From positions 124,001 to 188,000 of the forward strand of contig JAWXUX010000001.1 in assembly GCA_044426045.1 (NCBI GenBank): a DNA stretch of 64,000 bases. The letters run 5' to 3'. The DNA is from JAWXUU01 sp044426045 (GTDB lineage Bacteria > Bacillota > Clostridia > Christensenellales > CAMQZB01). Below, piece after piece: positions 43,485 to 51,935 of the stretch (positions are counted from its first letter, which is position 1; every line of letters starts with the position of its first letter). A program made the translations under genes and the position numbers. The notes below the pieces were generated by a model. It was not told where the DNA came from. It ran no database searches and was given only the letters and a program-made list of their open reading frames with translations.

Positions 43485-44240
43485 ATGAGAAAACCAATTA
43501 TTGCAGGAAACTGGAAAATGAATAAAACAAAAGCTGAAGCAAAAGAAATGATTTCAGCACTTATCCCACTTGTTAAAGATGCTGATTGCGAAGTTGTTTT
43601 GTGCGCACCATTCACAACACTTTGGCAAGCCGTTGAACTAACAAAAGATACAAACATCGCTATCGGTGCTGAAAACGTTCACTTTGAAAAATCAGGTGCA
43701 TTCACTGGCGAAATCTCTGCTGAAATGCTCACAGAACAAGGCGTGAAATACGTTATCATCGGTCACAGCGAAAGAAGACAATACTTCGCTGAAACAGATG
43801 AAACAGTAAACAAAAGAACAAAAGCAGCAATCGCTGGTGGTCTTATCCCAATCGTTTGTGTTGGTGAACTTCTTGCAGAAAGAGAGGGTGGCACAACTGA
43901 AGAAGTTGTTAAACGTCAAATCGAAATCGGTCTTGACGGAATTGCACCAGAACTTTTCGCAAAAGACCTTGTTATTGCATATGAACCAGTTTGGGCAATC
44001 GGCACTGGCGTGACAGCAACAAGCGACCAAGCGGACGAAACAATCGGCTACATCAGAAAAGTTGTTTGCGAAAAATTCGGCACTGAAGCTGGCGAAGCTG
44101 TAAGAATTCAATACGGTGGAAGCATGAACGATGGCAACGTTGTTGAACTTATGGGCAAACCAGAAATCGACGGCGGTCTTATCGGTGGCGCATCACTAGT
44201 TGCAGATAAATTCGCTCAAATCGTTAACTATAATAAATAG
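43485..44240 (+). CDS. tpiA: Triosephosphate isomerase
   Basis: A 251-residue TIM barrel starting at ATG 43485 behind AAGGAG. Catalytic Lys sits in AGNWKMNKT, the electrophilic His in IIGHSERRQYF, the base Glu in IAYEPVWAIGTG, and the phosphate loop in YGGSMN with GGLIGGASL. It interconverts dihydroxyacetone phosphate and glyceraldehyde 3-phosphate. Standard length and context between pgk and gpmI. Confidence 0.98.
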   Translation: MRKPIIAGNWKMNKTKAEAKEMISALIPLVKDADCEVVLCAPFTTLWQAVELTKDTNIAIGAENVHFEKSGAFTGEISAEMLTEQGVKYVIIGHSERRQYFAETDETVNKRTKAAIAGGLIPIVCVGELLAEREGGTTEEVVKRQIEIGLDGIAPELFAKDLVIAYEPVWAIGTGVTATSDQADETIGYIRKVVCEKFGTEAGEAVRIQYGGSMNDGNVVELMGKPEIDGGLIGGASLVADKFAQIVNYNK

Positions 44241-44514
44241 GACACCTAAAAAAACTCTAAACGCAAATCTTAATTCCCAAAAAAGGCTTGATTTTCCATA
44301 AAATTTCTTGAAATACTTCCAGTATTACTTCGAAATCTTATAAAAAATACGCACTTTTTTTGAAATCAATCTTTGCATTTATACTTTTTTTAGATATCCT
44401 TAAGATAATAAAAAGCAAACTAAAAATCATAATGGCAGAATGGGTAATAAACTCATTCTGCTATTTGTGTAAAAAAGAAAGGGAAATTTTCGAATATCCC
44501 GATAAGGAATAATT
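44241..44514 (+). other. tpiA-gpmI gap with a hairpin
   Basis: GCAGAATG...CATTCTGC forms a stem-loop near 44433-44461 without a clear T run. The rest is AT-rich. I see no ORF and no confident promoter. Confidence 0.4.
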
Positions 44515-46050
44515 ATGAACAAAAAACCAATCATGCTTATGATTCTCGATGGTTATGGCATCGGCGAAACAGGCGCAGATAGCAACGCAATCGAAGTTCA
44601 CGGCTCAAAAAACATCAAAGAATTGATGGCGCAATATCCAACATCAATCCTTGGCGCAAGCGGTATGGATGTTGGTCTTCCTGATGGTCAAATGGGCAAC
44701 AGCGAAGTTGGACATTTGAATATCGGTGCGGGCAGAACTGTATATCAAGAACTAACAAGAATTTCAAAATCAATCGTTGATGGCGATTTCTTTGATAACA
44801 AAGCATTCGTGAACGCTTGCCAAAAAGCGAAAGCAAACGGCAAAAAACTTCACATCGCAGGTCTTCTTTCTGACGGCGGAGTGCACAGCCACATGTCTCA
44901 CGTTAAAGCACTTATCGACCTTGCAAAAAAACAAGGACTCGACAATATCTATGTTCACGCAATCATGGATGGCAGGGACGTTTCTCCAACAAGCGGAGCA
45001 GACTTTATCAAAGAACTTTATATCTATATGAAAGAAGTTCAGTTTGGTAAAATCGCATCAGTTATCGGCAGATTTTATGCAATGGATCGCGACAACCGTT
45101 GGGATCGTGTTGAAACAGCCTATAACCTTATTGTGAAAGGCGAAGGCGAAATCGTGACTTGTGCATATGAAGCTATCAAAAAAGCATATGAAGCAGGCAC
45201 AACAGATGAATTCATGACACCAATGAAAGTTTGCAGTGGCGGAATTGACCCAATCTGCGTTGAAAAAGGCGACAGCTTCATTTTCTATAACTTCAGACCA
45301 GACCGTGCAAGAGAAATCACTCGCGCACTAACAAACGATAAATTCGACGCTTTCAAAGCGGAAGATTTGGATTTGACATACGTTTGCTTCACAAGATACG
45401 ACGACACATTCGAAAAATGTGATATCGCATTCAAACCACAAACTCTAACAAACACACTTGGCGAATATCTTGCAAGTATCGGCAAAACACAACTTCGTAT
45501 TGCTGAAACTGAAAAATATGCCCATGTGACATTCTTCTTCAACGGCGGTGTGGAAGTTCCAAACCAAGGTGAAGAAAGAGTTTTGATTTCATCTCCAAAA
45601 GTTGCAACATATGATTTGCAACCTGAAATGAGCGCCTATGAAGTGAAAGATGCCGTTATCAAAGAAATCCAAGCAGATAAATTCGACGTTATCATCTTGA
45701 ACTTTGCAAACTGCGACATGGTTGGTCACACAGGCATGATTCCAGCAGCAGTGAAAGCAGTTGAAGCGGTTGACGATTGCACAAAACAAGTTTGTGATGC
45801 AATGCTTAAAGCGGGCGGAACTGTTCTTATCACAGCCGACCACGGAAATGCAGACTTCATGAAAAACGCAGATGGCTCACCATTCACAGCTCACACAACA
45901 AATCCAGTTCCACTGATTTTGGTGTCTGACGAATATAAAACAGCCACAATCGAAAACGGCAAACTTTGCGACCTTGCACCAACAATGCTTGATATTATGG
46001 GCGTTGCGAAGCCAGAAGAAATGGAAGGTGTGAGCCTAATCAAAAAATAA
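44515..46050 (+). CDS. gpmI: 2,3-bisphosphoglycerate-independent phosphoglycerate mutase
   Basis: A 511-residue enzyme of the alkaline phosphatase superfamily. The catalytic serine lies in GNSEVGHLNIGAGR (about residue 62), with metal ligands in MLMILDGYG at the start and VLITADHGNADFM plus AHTTNPVP at the end. It interconverts 3- and 2-phosphoglycerate, needs Mn2+ and is pH sensitive, as known for sporulating Firmicutes. ATG 44515 follows AAGGA. Usual length. Confidence 0.97.
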   Translation: MNKKPIMLMILDGYGIGETGADSNAIEVHGSKNIKELMAQYPTSILGASGMDVGLPDGQMGNSEVGHLNIGAGRTVYQELTRISKSIVDGDFFDNKAFVNACQKAKANGKKLHIAGLLSDGGVHSHMSHVKALIDLAKKQGLDNIYVHAIMDGRDVSPTSGADFIKELYIYMKEVQFGKIASVIGRFYAMDRDNRWDRVETAYNLIVKGEGEIVTCAYEAIKKAYEAGTTDEFMTPMKVCSGGIDPICVEKGDSFIFYNFRPDRAREITRALTNDKFDAFKAEDLDLTYVCFTRYDDTFEKCDIAFKPQTLTNTLGEYLASIGKTQLRIAETEKYAHVTFFFNGGVEVPNQGEERVLISSPKVATYDLQPEMSAYEVKDAVIKEIQADKFDVIILNFANCDMVGHTGMIPAAVKAVEAVDDCTKQVCDAMLKAGGTVLITADHGNADFMKNADGSPFTAHTTNPVPLILVSDEYKTATIENGKLCDLAPTMLDIMGVAKPEEMEGVSLIKK

Positions 46051-46080
46051 GCTAACAAATAAAAAATCTTGGTAAATCAC

Positions 46081-46109
46081 TTGCTTTATAATTTCAAGTG
46101 TGCTATAAT
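46081..46109 (+). promoter_or_regulatory. Promoter of secG
   Basis: TTGCTT (46081-46086), 17 bases and TATAAT (46104-46109). Confidence 0.7.
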
Positions 46110-46142
46110 TCCAATGTTATAATAAACCAAAGGGGTAATTCA

Positions 46143-46472
46143 ATGAATTTGACATACGGCAACATGCTTGCACTTATTAATGTATCAAACACAGTATATT
46201 CAGTAGTACAAATCGCACTATTTGTGGCAATCGCAATCTCAGCAATCGCGGTGATCGTGATCGTTTTGTTCCAACCAGGTAACTCACAAGGCTTGGGAGC
46301 TGTTACAGGCGCTGCAGAAACTTTCTTCGGCAAAAACAAAGCTAAATCTTTGGAAGGAACTTTGAAAAAATGGACAGTTATCGCAATGATAGTTATCCTT
46401 GTTCTTTCAGTTTTGTTCTTCCTTGTTGCAAACGAAGTTTTGCTTGGGGTTGGCGCTGTAGTTGGTTCATAA
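46143..46472 (+). CDS. secG: Preprotein translocase subunit SecG
   Basis: A 109-residue protein with two membrane helices. ATG 46143 is chosen because AGGGGT lies upstream; the longer frame starts before the promoter's transcription start. The conserved loop between helices is VLFQPGNSQGLGAVTGAAET followed by FFGKNKAKSLEGTL, the hallmark of SecG. It assists SecYE in protein export. The N-terminus is about 20 residues longer than typical SecG. It has its own promoter and terminator. Confidence 0.93.
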   Translation: MNLTYGNMLALINVSNTVYSVVQIALFVAIAISAIAVIVIVLFQPGNSQGLGAVTGAAETFFGKNKAKSLEGTLKKWTVIAMIVILVLSVLFFLVANEVLLGVGAVVGS

Positions 46473-46492
46473 TTTCAGTATTTAAAAAAATA

Positions 46493-46527
46493 TTGGGGTG
46501 GCAGATTTGTCACCCCATTTTTTATTT
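46493..46527 (+). terminator. Terminator of secG
   Basis: TGGGGTG pairs with CACCCCA, followed by six T. Confidence 0.85.
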
Positions 46528-46656
46528 TATGAAATAATTTGCGATAATATAAATCGCTTGCATGGTGAAAACTATAATATAATGTCAAAACAACAATAAA
46601 CAATCGAAACTATAATACAATAATATAAAGGGTGAAAATTTGCCCGAAGGAAACTA

Positions 46657-48795
46657 ATGGAAAAATTGCAAAAGGCAATACTTGAAATAATCAAAGAAGC
46701 AAACGGGCAGTATGTCGATGTGAAAGATATCGCTGTCACTTTAAACATGCTTGAAAGCTTTGATTTGGAGCAAATATCAAAAGAATTGAAAGAACTTGAA
46801 AAAGCGGGCGACGTGATTTCAACTAAAAAGAAAAAATACGTGGCGACAGAATTTTCAGATTTTGTTAAAGGCACCCTTCAAGGCAACGCGCGTGGTTTTT
46901 GCTTTTTGCGACCAGAAAACAAGGAAATCGAGGACGTGTTCGTGCCAGCAAGGGGACTTTTTGGTGCATTTCATAAAGACACAGTGCTTGTGAAACTTGT
47001 TGATGCGAAAAAACGCGAGGGCGAAGTTGTTAAAATCCTCGAGCGTGGCGAAAAGCGTATCGTTGGATATTTTGAACGTGGGGGCAACTTTGCGTTTGTT
47101 CTTCCCGATGATAAAAGATTTTTCAAAGATATCTTTATCCCAAAAGGTGCGAATGGTGGTGCTGTGAACCGCGATAAAGTTGTTTGCGAAATCACAAATT
47201 ATGGCAGTGCGTCAAGAAAGCCAGAAGGTCGAATTGTCGAAGTTCTCGGCAAAAACGGTGATGCGGGCATGGATGTTCTTTCAATCATCAAAACCCACGA
47301 TTTGCCACTTGATTTCCCCGACGAAGTGAAAAAATCTCTCGCGGGAATTCCAACAGAAGTAACGGAAAAAATGATAGCGGATAGGGAAGATTTGCGAAAA
47401 GATATCGTTTTCACAATCGATGGCGAAGATGCAAAAGACCTTGACGATGCTATTTCAATCAGAAAATGCGACAACGGAAATTTCTTCCTTGGCGTTCACA
47501 TCGCCGATGTCACAAGCTATGTTTCGGAAGATTCACCGCTTGATAAAGAGGCGTTTATTCGTGGGACAAGCAACTATTTTCCAGATAGGGTAATACCAAT
47601 GCTCCCACGCGAGCTTTCAAACGGTATCTGCTCGCTGAATGAAAACGTCAACCGCCTCACACTGTCTTGCTCGATGGAAATTTCTCCAAAAGGCGACGTG
47701 CTTTCTCACAATATCTTTGAAAGCGTGATAAAAACCACTCGCCGAATGACGTATAAAGACGTCACAAAAATGCTTGAAGGCGACGAAAAAACAATAAAAG
47801 AGTTTGCAAACATATCAAACGAAGTTGCTCTTTGTGGCGAGCTTGCAAAAATCTTGATTGCCAAACGCGAGCAAAAAGGTGCAATCGATTTTGAAACAAA
47901 AGAAGCGAAATTCCTGCTTGATAATAAAGGCAAAGTTATCGACATAGTGCCATATGAAAGGGGACTTTCTAACCGCGTTATCGAAGAATTCATGGTTCTC
48001 GCAAACGAAACTGTCGCCGAGCACATGTATTATGCCTCAATGCCGTTTATTTATAGAACGCATGAAAAAATCTCAACTGAAAAACTTGAAAATTTCGTAA
48101 AATTCGTGCATGCAATGGGACTGTCGTTCAAAATCAATCCAGAAAATATCCATTCAAAAAATTTCCAACAACTGCTTGGCACGATTGAAGACGAGTCAAA
48201 ACGTCTGATTGTGAACAAAGTTTTGCTTCGCAATATGCAAAAAGCGAAATATACAAACAATCAAGGCGTCCATTTTGGTCTTTCATCTGAATATTATTGC
48301 CACTTCACATCCCCAATCAGAAGATATCCCGATTTGTTTATCCACAGGGTAATCAAAAAAATGATAAACGGCAAAATGACGGAAAACGAAATGATAAGGC
48401 TAGAAAACAAAGCCGCCGAAGCCGCTGCCCAATCAACCGAACGCGAACTTGTCGCAGACCAAGCCGAGCGTGATGCCGACGATCAAAAGAAAGCACAGTT
48501 CATGCAAACTCAAATCGGCGAAAGGTTCGAAGGGGTGATTTCCGGCGTGACAGCGTTTGGGATTTTCGTTGAACTAAACAACACTTGCGAGGGGCTAGTC
48601 CGCCTTGAAACTATGCCGTATGACAAGTATGATTTTCAAGAAAAAATGTACACCCTCCAAGGCGTGGATAATTCTTTCACGCTTGGCGAAAGAGTTCTTA
48701 TCGAAGTTGCCACAGTGGAAATGCAAACAAGGCGAGTGAACTTTTTCCTTCTTGGAAAAGAAGTTGCAAAAGATACCTACGAAATTTTTGAATAA
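46657..48795 (+). CDS. rnr: Ribonuclease R
   Basis: A 712-residue exoribonuclease starting at ATG 46657 behind GAAGGA. An N-terminal winged helix, cold-shock domains (QGNARGFCFLRPENKEIEDV), an RNB catalytic domain with the metal-binding aspartates in DGEDAKDLDDAISI, and a C-terminal S1 domain (GERFEGVISGVTAFGIFVEL) are in order. It degrades structured RNA 3' to 5' and works with tmRNA. smpB follows, the usual rnr-smpB pair; no ssrA gene is in the window. Confidence 0.97.
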   Translation: MEKLQKAILEIIKEANGQYVDVKDIAVTLNMLESFDLEQISKELKELEKAGDVISTKKKKYVATEFSDFVKGTLQGNARGFCFLRPENKEIEDVFVPARGLFGAFHKDTVLVKLVDAKKREGEVVKILERGEKRIVGYFERGGNFAFVLPDDKRFFKDIFIPKGANGGAVNRDKVVCEITNYGSASRKPEGRIVEVLGKNGDAGMDVLSIIKTHDLPLDFPDEVKKSLAGIPTEVTEKMIADREDLRKDIVFTIDGEDAKDLDDAISIRKCDNGNFFLGVHIADVTSYVSEDSPLDKEAFIRGTSNYFPDRVIPMLPRELSNGICSLNENVNRLTLSCSMEISPKGDVLSHNIFESVIKTTRRMTYKDVTKMLEGDEKTIKEFANISNEVALCGELAKILIAKREQKGAIDFETKEAKFLLDNKGKVIDIVPYERGLSNRVIEEFMVLANETVAEHMYYASMPFIYRTHEKISTEKLENFVKFVHAMGLSFKINPENIHSKNFQQLLGTIEDESKRLIVNKVLLRNMQKAKYTNNQGVHFGLSSEYYCHFTSPIRRYPDLFIHRVIKKMINGKMTENEMIRLENKAAEAAAQSTERELVADQAERDADDQKKAQFMQTQIGERFEGVISGVTAFGIFVELNNTCEGLVRLETMPYDKYDFQEKMYTLQGVDNSFTLGERVLIEVATVEMQTRRVNFFLLGKEVAKDTYEIFE

Positions 48796-48839
48796 TAACG
48801 AAAACATCTAAAAAAATTTGTAACAAAAAAGGAAATTCC

Positions 48840-48868
48840 TTGTAAAAATTTCAAAAAAATGCTATCAT
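48840..48868 (+). promoter_or_regulatory. Promoter of smpB
   Basis: TTGTAA (48840-48845), 17 bases and TATCAT (48863-48868). Confidence 0.6.
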
Positions 48869-48905
48869 ATAAAAAACAAACAATCAAAAGCCAAAGGGGG
48901 CAAGC

Positions 48906-49349
48906 ATGAAAACAATTTGCGTTAATAAAAGTGCATCATTTGAATATTTCATTGAAGAGCGTTTTGAAGCGGGGATAATGCTTGTCGGAAGCGAAGTCAA
49001 ATCAATAAGAACTGGCAACGTTTCACTGAAAGAATGTTTTATTTTTATTGAAAACGGCGAAATGAAAGTCAAAAACATGCACATCTCACCATATGAAAAG
49101 GGCAGTTTTTATAACGAAGACCCAAGGCGAGACAGAAAACTTTTGATGCACAAAAAAGAAATCACAAGGCTGTTTTCAAAAGTTAAGCAACAAGGCTACA
49201 CCCTTGTGCCACTAAAAATGTATTTCAACCAGTCGCTAGTGAAAATGGAAGTTGGTCTTTGCAAAGGTAAACAACTGCACGACAAACGCCATTCTATCAA
49301 AGAAAAAGATATGAAGCGCGACATGGAAAGAATCATGAAAAATTATTAA
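48906..49349 (+). CDS. smpB: SsrA-binding protein
   Basis: A 147-residue SmpB. It contains FEAGIMLVGSEVKSIRTGNV, the KNMHISPYEKGSF segment, DRKLLMHKKEI and the basic C-terminal tail GKQLHDKRHSIKEKDMKRD that folds into the ribosomal A site. It delivers tmRNA to stalled ribosomes. ATG 48906 follows a GGGGGC site. Standard length and neighbour rnr. Confidence 0.97.
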   Translation: MKTICVNKSASFEYFIEERFEAGIMLVGSEVKSIRTGNVSLKECFIFIENGEMKVKNMHISPYEKGSFYNEDPRRDRKLLMHKKEITRLFSKVKQQGYTLVPLKMYFNQSLVKMEVGLCKGKQLHDKRHSIKEKDMKRDMERIMKNY

Positions 49350-49416
49350 GGATATTGAAGATTTTAAATATTCTTTAATTTTATAATTTTTAATTATTAT
49401 AGGAAGGAGAGAACTT

Positions 49417-50679
49417 ATGAACAATTTGGAAACATTGTGTATCCAAGGTGGATACGAACCAAAAAATGGCGAAGCAAGAACAGTGCCAATCTATCAAACA
49501 ACAACCTACTACTACGAAAAACCATCTGATATGGCTGATTTGTTCGACCTTAAAACAAGCGGATATTTTTATTCAAGAATTGGCAACCCAACATGTGCTG
49601 CCCTTGAAGATAAAATGGCAAGCATGGAAGGTGGAAGCGGAGCGCTTGCAACAGCATCTGGTCAATCTGCATCTTTCATTGCGATGTTCAACGTTTGCTC
49701 TGCGGGCGACCACATCATCTCTCAATCAACAATATATGGCGGAACATATAACCTTCTTGCCGTGACACTCAAAAAAATGGGCATTGAATGTTCATTCATC
49801 ACGCCAGAAGCAACAGCGGAAGAAATCGACGCACTCGTGAGACCAAACACAAAAGTGATTTTTGGTGAAACATTTGCAAACCCAGCAATGACAGTTCTTG
49901 ATTTCGACAAACTTTCAAGCATTGCAAAAAAACACAACATCCTTTTCATGGTGGATAACACTCTTGCAACAAGTGTTGTGACAAAACCTAAAGATTTCGG
50001 CGCAAACGTAGTTATATATTCAACAACAAAATATACCGAAGGTCACGCAGGCACAATCGGCGGAATGATTGTCGACTGCGGAAACTTCACGTTCGACGAA
50101 AAAAGATACCCAGAATATTGCACTCCAGACGAAAGCTACCACGGACTTGTTTATAACACCCTTGGCGCGGCAGCATACATAACAAAAGCAAGAGTTCAAC
50201 TCATGAGAGACTTTGGCTGTTATATGTCAGCTCAAACAGCGCACCTCACAAACCTTGGAATGGAAACGCTATCTCTAAGAATGGAAAAACACTCACAAAA
50301 CGGACTTGCAGTTGCGAAATTCCTTGATGCACACGATGGCGTTGAATGGGTGAAATATCCTCACCTTGAAACAGATGCCGACTACGCACTTGGCAAAAAA
50401 TACATGAAAATGGGTTCAGGCGTAGTTGTTTTTGGTATCAAAGGCGGAAAAGAGGTTGCAGAACAATTCATTTTGAACTTGAAACTAATAAAACAAGTGA
50501 CTCACGTTGCCGACATCCGTTCATGCGTGCTTCACCCAGCTTCAACAACTCACCGTCAACTTTCGCCAGAAGCGCTAGTTGAATGTGGAATTTCTGAAAA
50601 TCTTATCAGACTTTCAATCGGTTGTGAAGCGACAGAAGATATCATCGCAGATATCCAAAATGCACTAGCAAACATCTAA
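49417..50679 (+). CDS. metY: O-acetylhomoserine sulfhydrylase
   Basis: A 420-residue Cys/Met metabolism PLP enzyme starting at ATG 49417 behind GGAAGGAGAG. It opens METLCIQGGY-like (NNLETLCIQGGYEPKNGEAR), has the PLP-phosphate segment SGQSASFIA, and the PLP lysine in YSTTKYTEGHAGTIGG; SIGCEATEDIIADI closes it. It makes homocysteine from O-acetylhomoserine and sulfide. It sits directly before metA, so direct sulfhydrylation is the likely methionine route. No T-box or SAM riboswitch fits in the 67-base gap upstream. Confidence 0.93.
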   Translation: MNNLETLCIQGGYEPKNGEARTVPIYQTTTYYYEKPSDMADLFDLKTSGYFYSRIGNPTCAALEDKMASMEGGSGALATASGQSASFIAMFNVCSAGDHIISQSTIYGGTYNLLAVTLKKMGIECSFITPEATAEEIDALVRPNTKVIFGETFANPAMTVLDFDKLSSIAKKHNILFMVDNTLATSVVTKPKDFGANVVIYSTTKYTEGHAGTIGGMIVDCGNFTFDEKRYPEYCTPDESYHGLVYNTLGAAAYITKARVQLMRDFGCYMSAQTAHLTNLGMETLSLRMEKHSQNGLAVAKFLDAHDGVEWVKYPHLETDADYALGKKYMKMGSGVVVFGIKGGKEVAEQFILNLKLIKQVTHVADIRSCVLHPASTTHRQLSPEALVECGISENLIRLSIGCEATEDIIADIQNALANI

Positions 50680-50702
50680 TTAAGCATAAAAGGGGGAGAA
50701 AT

Positions 50703-51626
50703 ATGCCGATAGTTATACCAAAAGGAATACCAGCATGCACGGTCCTACAAAACGAGAATGTCTTTGTCATGAGAGCAGTGCGTGCATATGCGCAAGATAT
50801 CCGTCCAATCGAAATTTGCATCCTCAATTTGATGCCAACGAAAGTGGAAACGGAAACTCAGCTTATGCGACTACTTGGTAATTCTCCGCTCCAAATAAAA
50901 GTGACACTTCTCGCAACAGAATCATATCAATCAAAAAATACGTCAAAAAAACACCTCGACCAATTCTACACTTCATTTTCCGAAATCAAAGCATCAAAAA
51001 AGAACTTTGACGGAATGATAATAACAGGCGCGCCTGTCGAAACAATGAACTTTGAAGATGTTGAATATTGGAGCGAACTTCAAGACATCATGAAATATGC
51101 CAAAAAGCATGTGACAAGCACTATGTATATCTGTTGGGGCTCACAAGCGGGGCTTTATTTCCACCACGGTATCGAGAAAAAAATGCTAGACAAAAAACTG
51201 AGCGGTGTGTATCGCCACGAAAAAACAACGGTCTATGAACCGCTGCTCAAGGGCGTTGACGAAATTTTCAACATCCCGCATTCAAGATACACAGGCGTTG
51301 ATGAAGAAGCAGTTTATGCAAGTTGCAACCTCGAAGTTATCGCACGCTCGCCAGAATCAGGCATTGGTATCGTGAAATCAATCGATAACAAATCATTTTT
51401 CATGTCAGGGCACATGGAATATGATAAAGAAACATTGAAAAATGAGTACATACGCGACCTAACAAAAGGCGTCGATATCGCGCCACCAGCAAATTATTTC
51501 CTCGATGATGATATGAATATCATCATGAACTGGTCAGCAACAGCGAACCTTATCATGAGTAATTGGCTGAACTACTACGTCTACCAAGTAACCCCATATG
51601 AACTAGATGAAATTGACGATATGTAG
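50703..51626 (+). CDS. metA: Homoserine O-acetyltransferase, MetA type
   Basis: A 307-residue MetA-fold acyltransferase (glutamine-amidotransferase-like) starting at ATG 50703 behind GGGGGAG. The catalytic cysteine sits in YICWGSQAGLYFHHGI, with the histidine in MSGHMEYDKETL. The residue that sets acyl-CoA preference is Glu, in ITGAPVETMNFEDVEYW, where succinyl enzymes have Gly; Glu is known to give acetyl-CoA specificity. The adjacent metY agrees. It catalyses the committed step of methionine synthesis. Confidence 0.94.
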   Translation: MPIVIPKGIPACTVLQNENVFVMRAVRAYAQDIRPIEICILNLMPTKVETETQLMRLLGNSPLQIKVTLLATESYQSKNTSKKHLDQFYTSFSEIKASKKNFDGMIITGAPVETMNFEDVEYWSELQDIMKYAKKHVTSTMYICWGSQAGLYFHHGIEKKMLDKKLSGVYRHEKTTVYEPLLKGVDEIFNIPHSRYTGVDEEAVYASCNLEVIARSPESGIGIVKSIDNKSFFMSGHMEYDKETLKNEYIRDLTKGVDIAPPANYFLDDDMNIIMNWSATANLIMSNWLNYYVYQVTPYELDEIDDM

Positions 51627-51638
51627 GGGGAATGTCAA

Positions 51639-51744
51639 AATTGCACATTCTGCTGCGTTAACGGAACATTTGTGTTCGGTTACGTACGCAAGTACGCGCC
51701 CTCACCCAAATAACCCGTTGCCTTGCATATGGCACGATTTTGTC
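51639..51744. repeat. Second repeat family, copy 1
   Basis: Shared blocks with 63247-63342: TTCTGCTGCGTTAA, TCGGTTACGTAC, AAGTACGCGCCCTC and TTGCCTTGCATA, in the same order. Blocks form inverted pairs: CGTAC/GTACG inside, AACGG/CCGTT in the middle and CAAAAT.G...C.ATTTTG at the ends. It starts 13 bases after the metA stop. Confidence 0.8.
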
Positions 51745-51820
51745 CCCGCCAGCCAGCGTTCTTTTTTAGGCTGTGGCTTCGCCATTCGCCTTGGGGATTT
51801 GTGAAATTTAATATCGGATT

Positions 51821-51856
51821 AAAACTAGTTGTTTTATACAGCTAGTTTTTTTTATT
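51821..51856 (+). terminator. Terminator between metA and the glpA-like operon
   Basis: AAAACTAG pairs with CTAGTTTT, followed by more T residues. Confidence 0.75.
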
Positions 51857-51862
51857 TTAATA

Positions 51863-51891
51863 TTGACAAGGGTGCTTTATGGTGTTAAAAT
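51863..51891 (+). promoter_or_regulatory. Promoter of the glpA-like operon
   Basis: TTGACA (51863-51868), 17 bases and TAAAAT (51886-51891). Confidence 0.75.
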
Positions 51892-51935
51892 TATAGTTCA
51901 ATAATGTAAAATACCCAAGTGTTGGGAGGAATGAT

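Noticed and set aside
49350..49416. SAM riboswitch or T-box upstream of metY
   Set aside because: The gap is 67 bases and holds only a weak AT hairpin.
49350..49416. ssrA (tmRNA) next to smpB
   Set aside because: Too short, and no tRNA-like ends or tag ORF seen.
51607..51804. ORF of 65 codons over repeat copy 1
   Set aside because: It overlaps the metA end, consists of repeat DNA and has no ribosome site.
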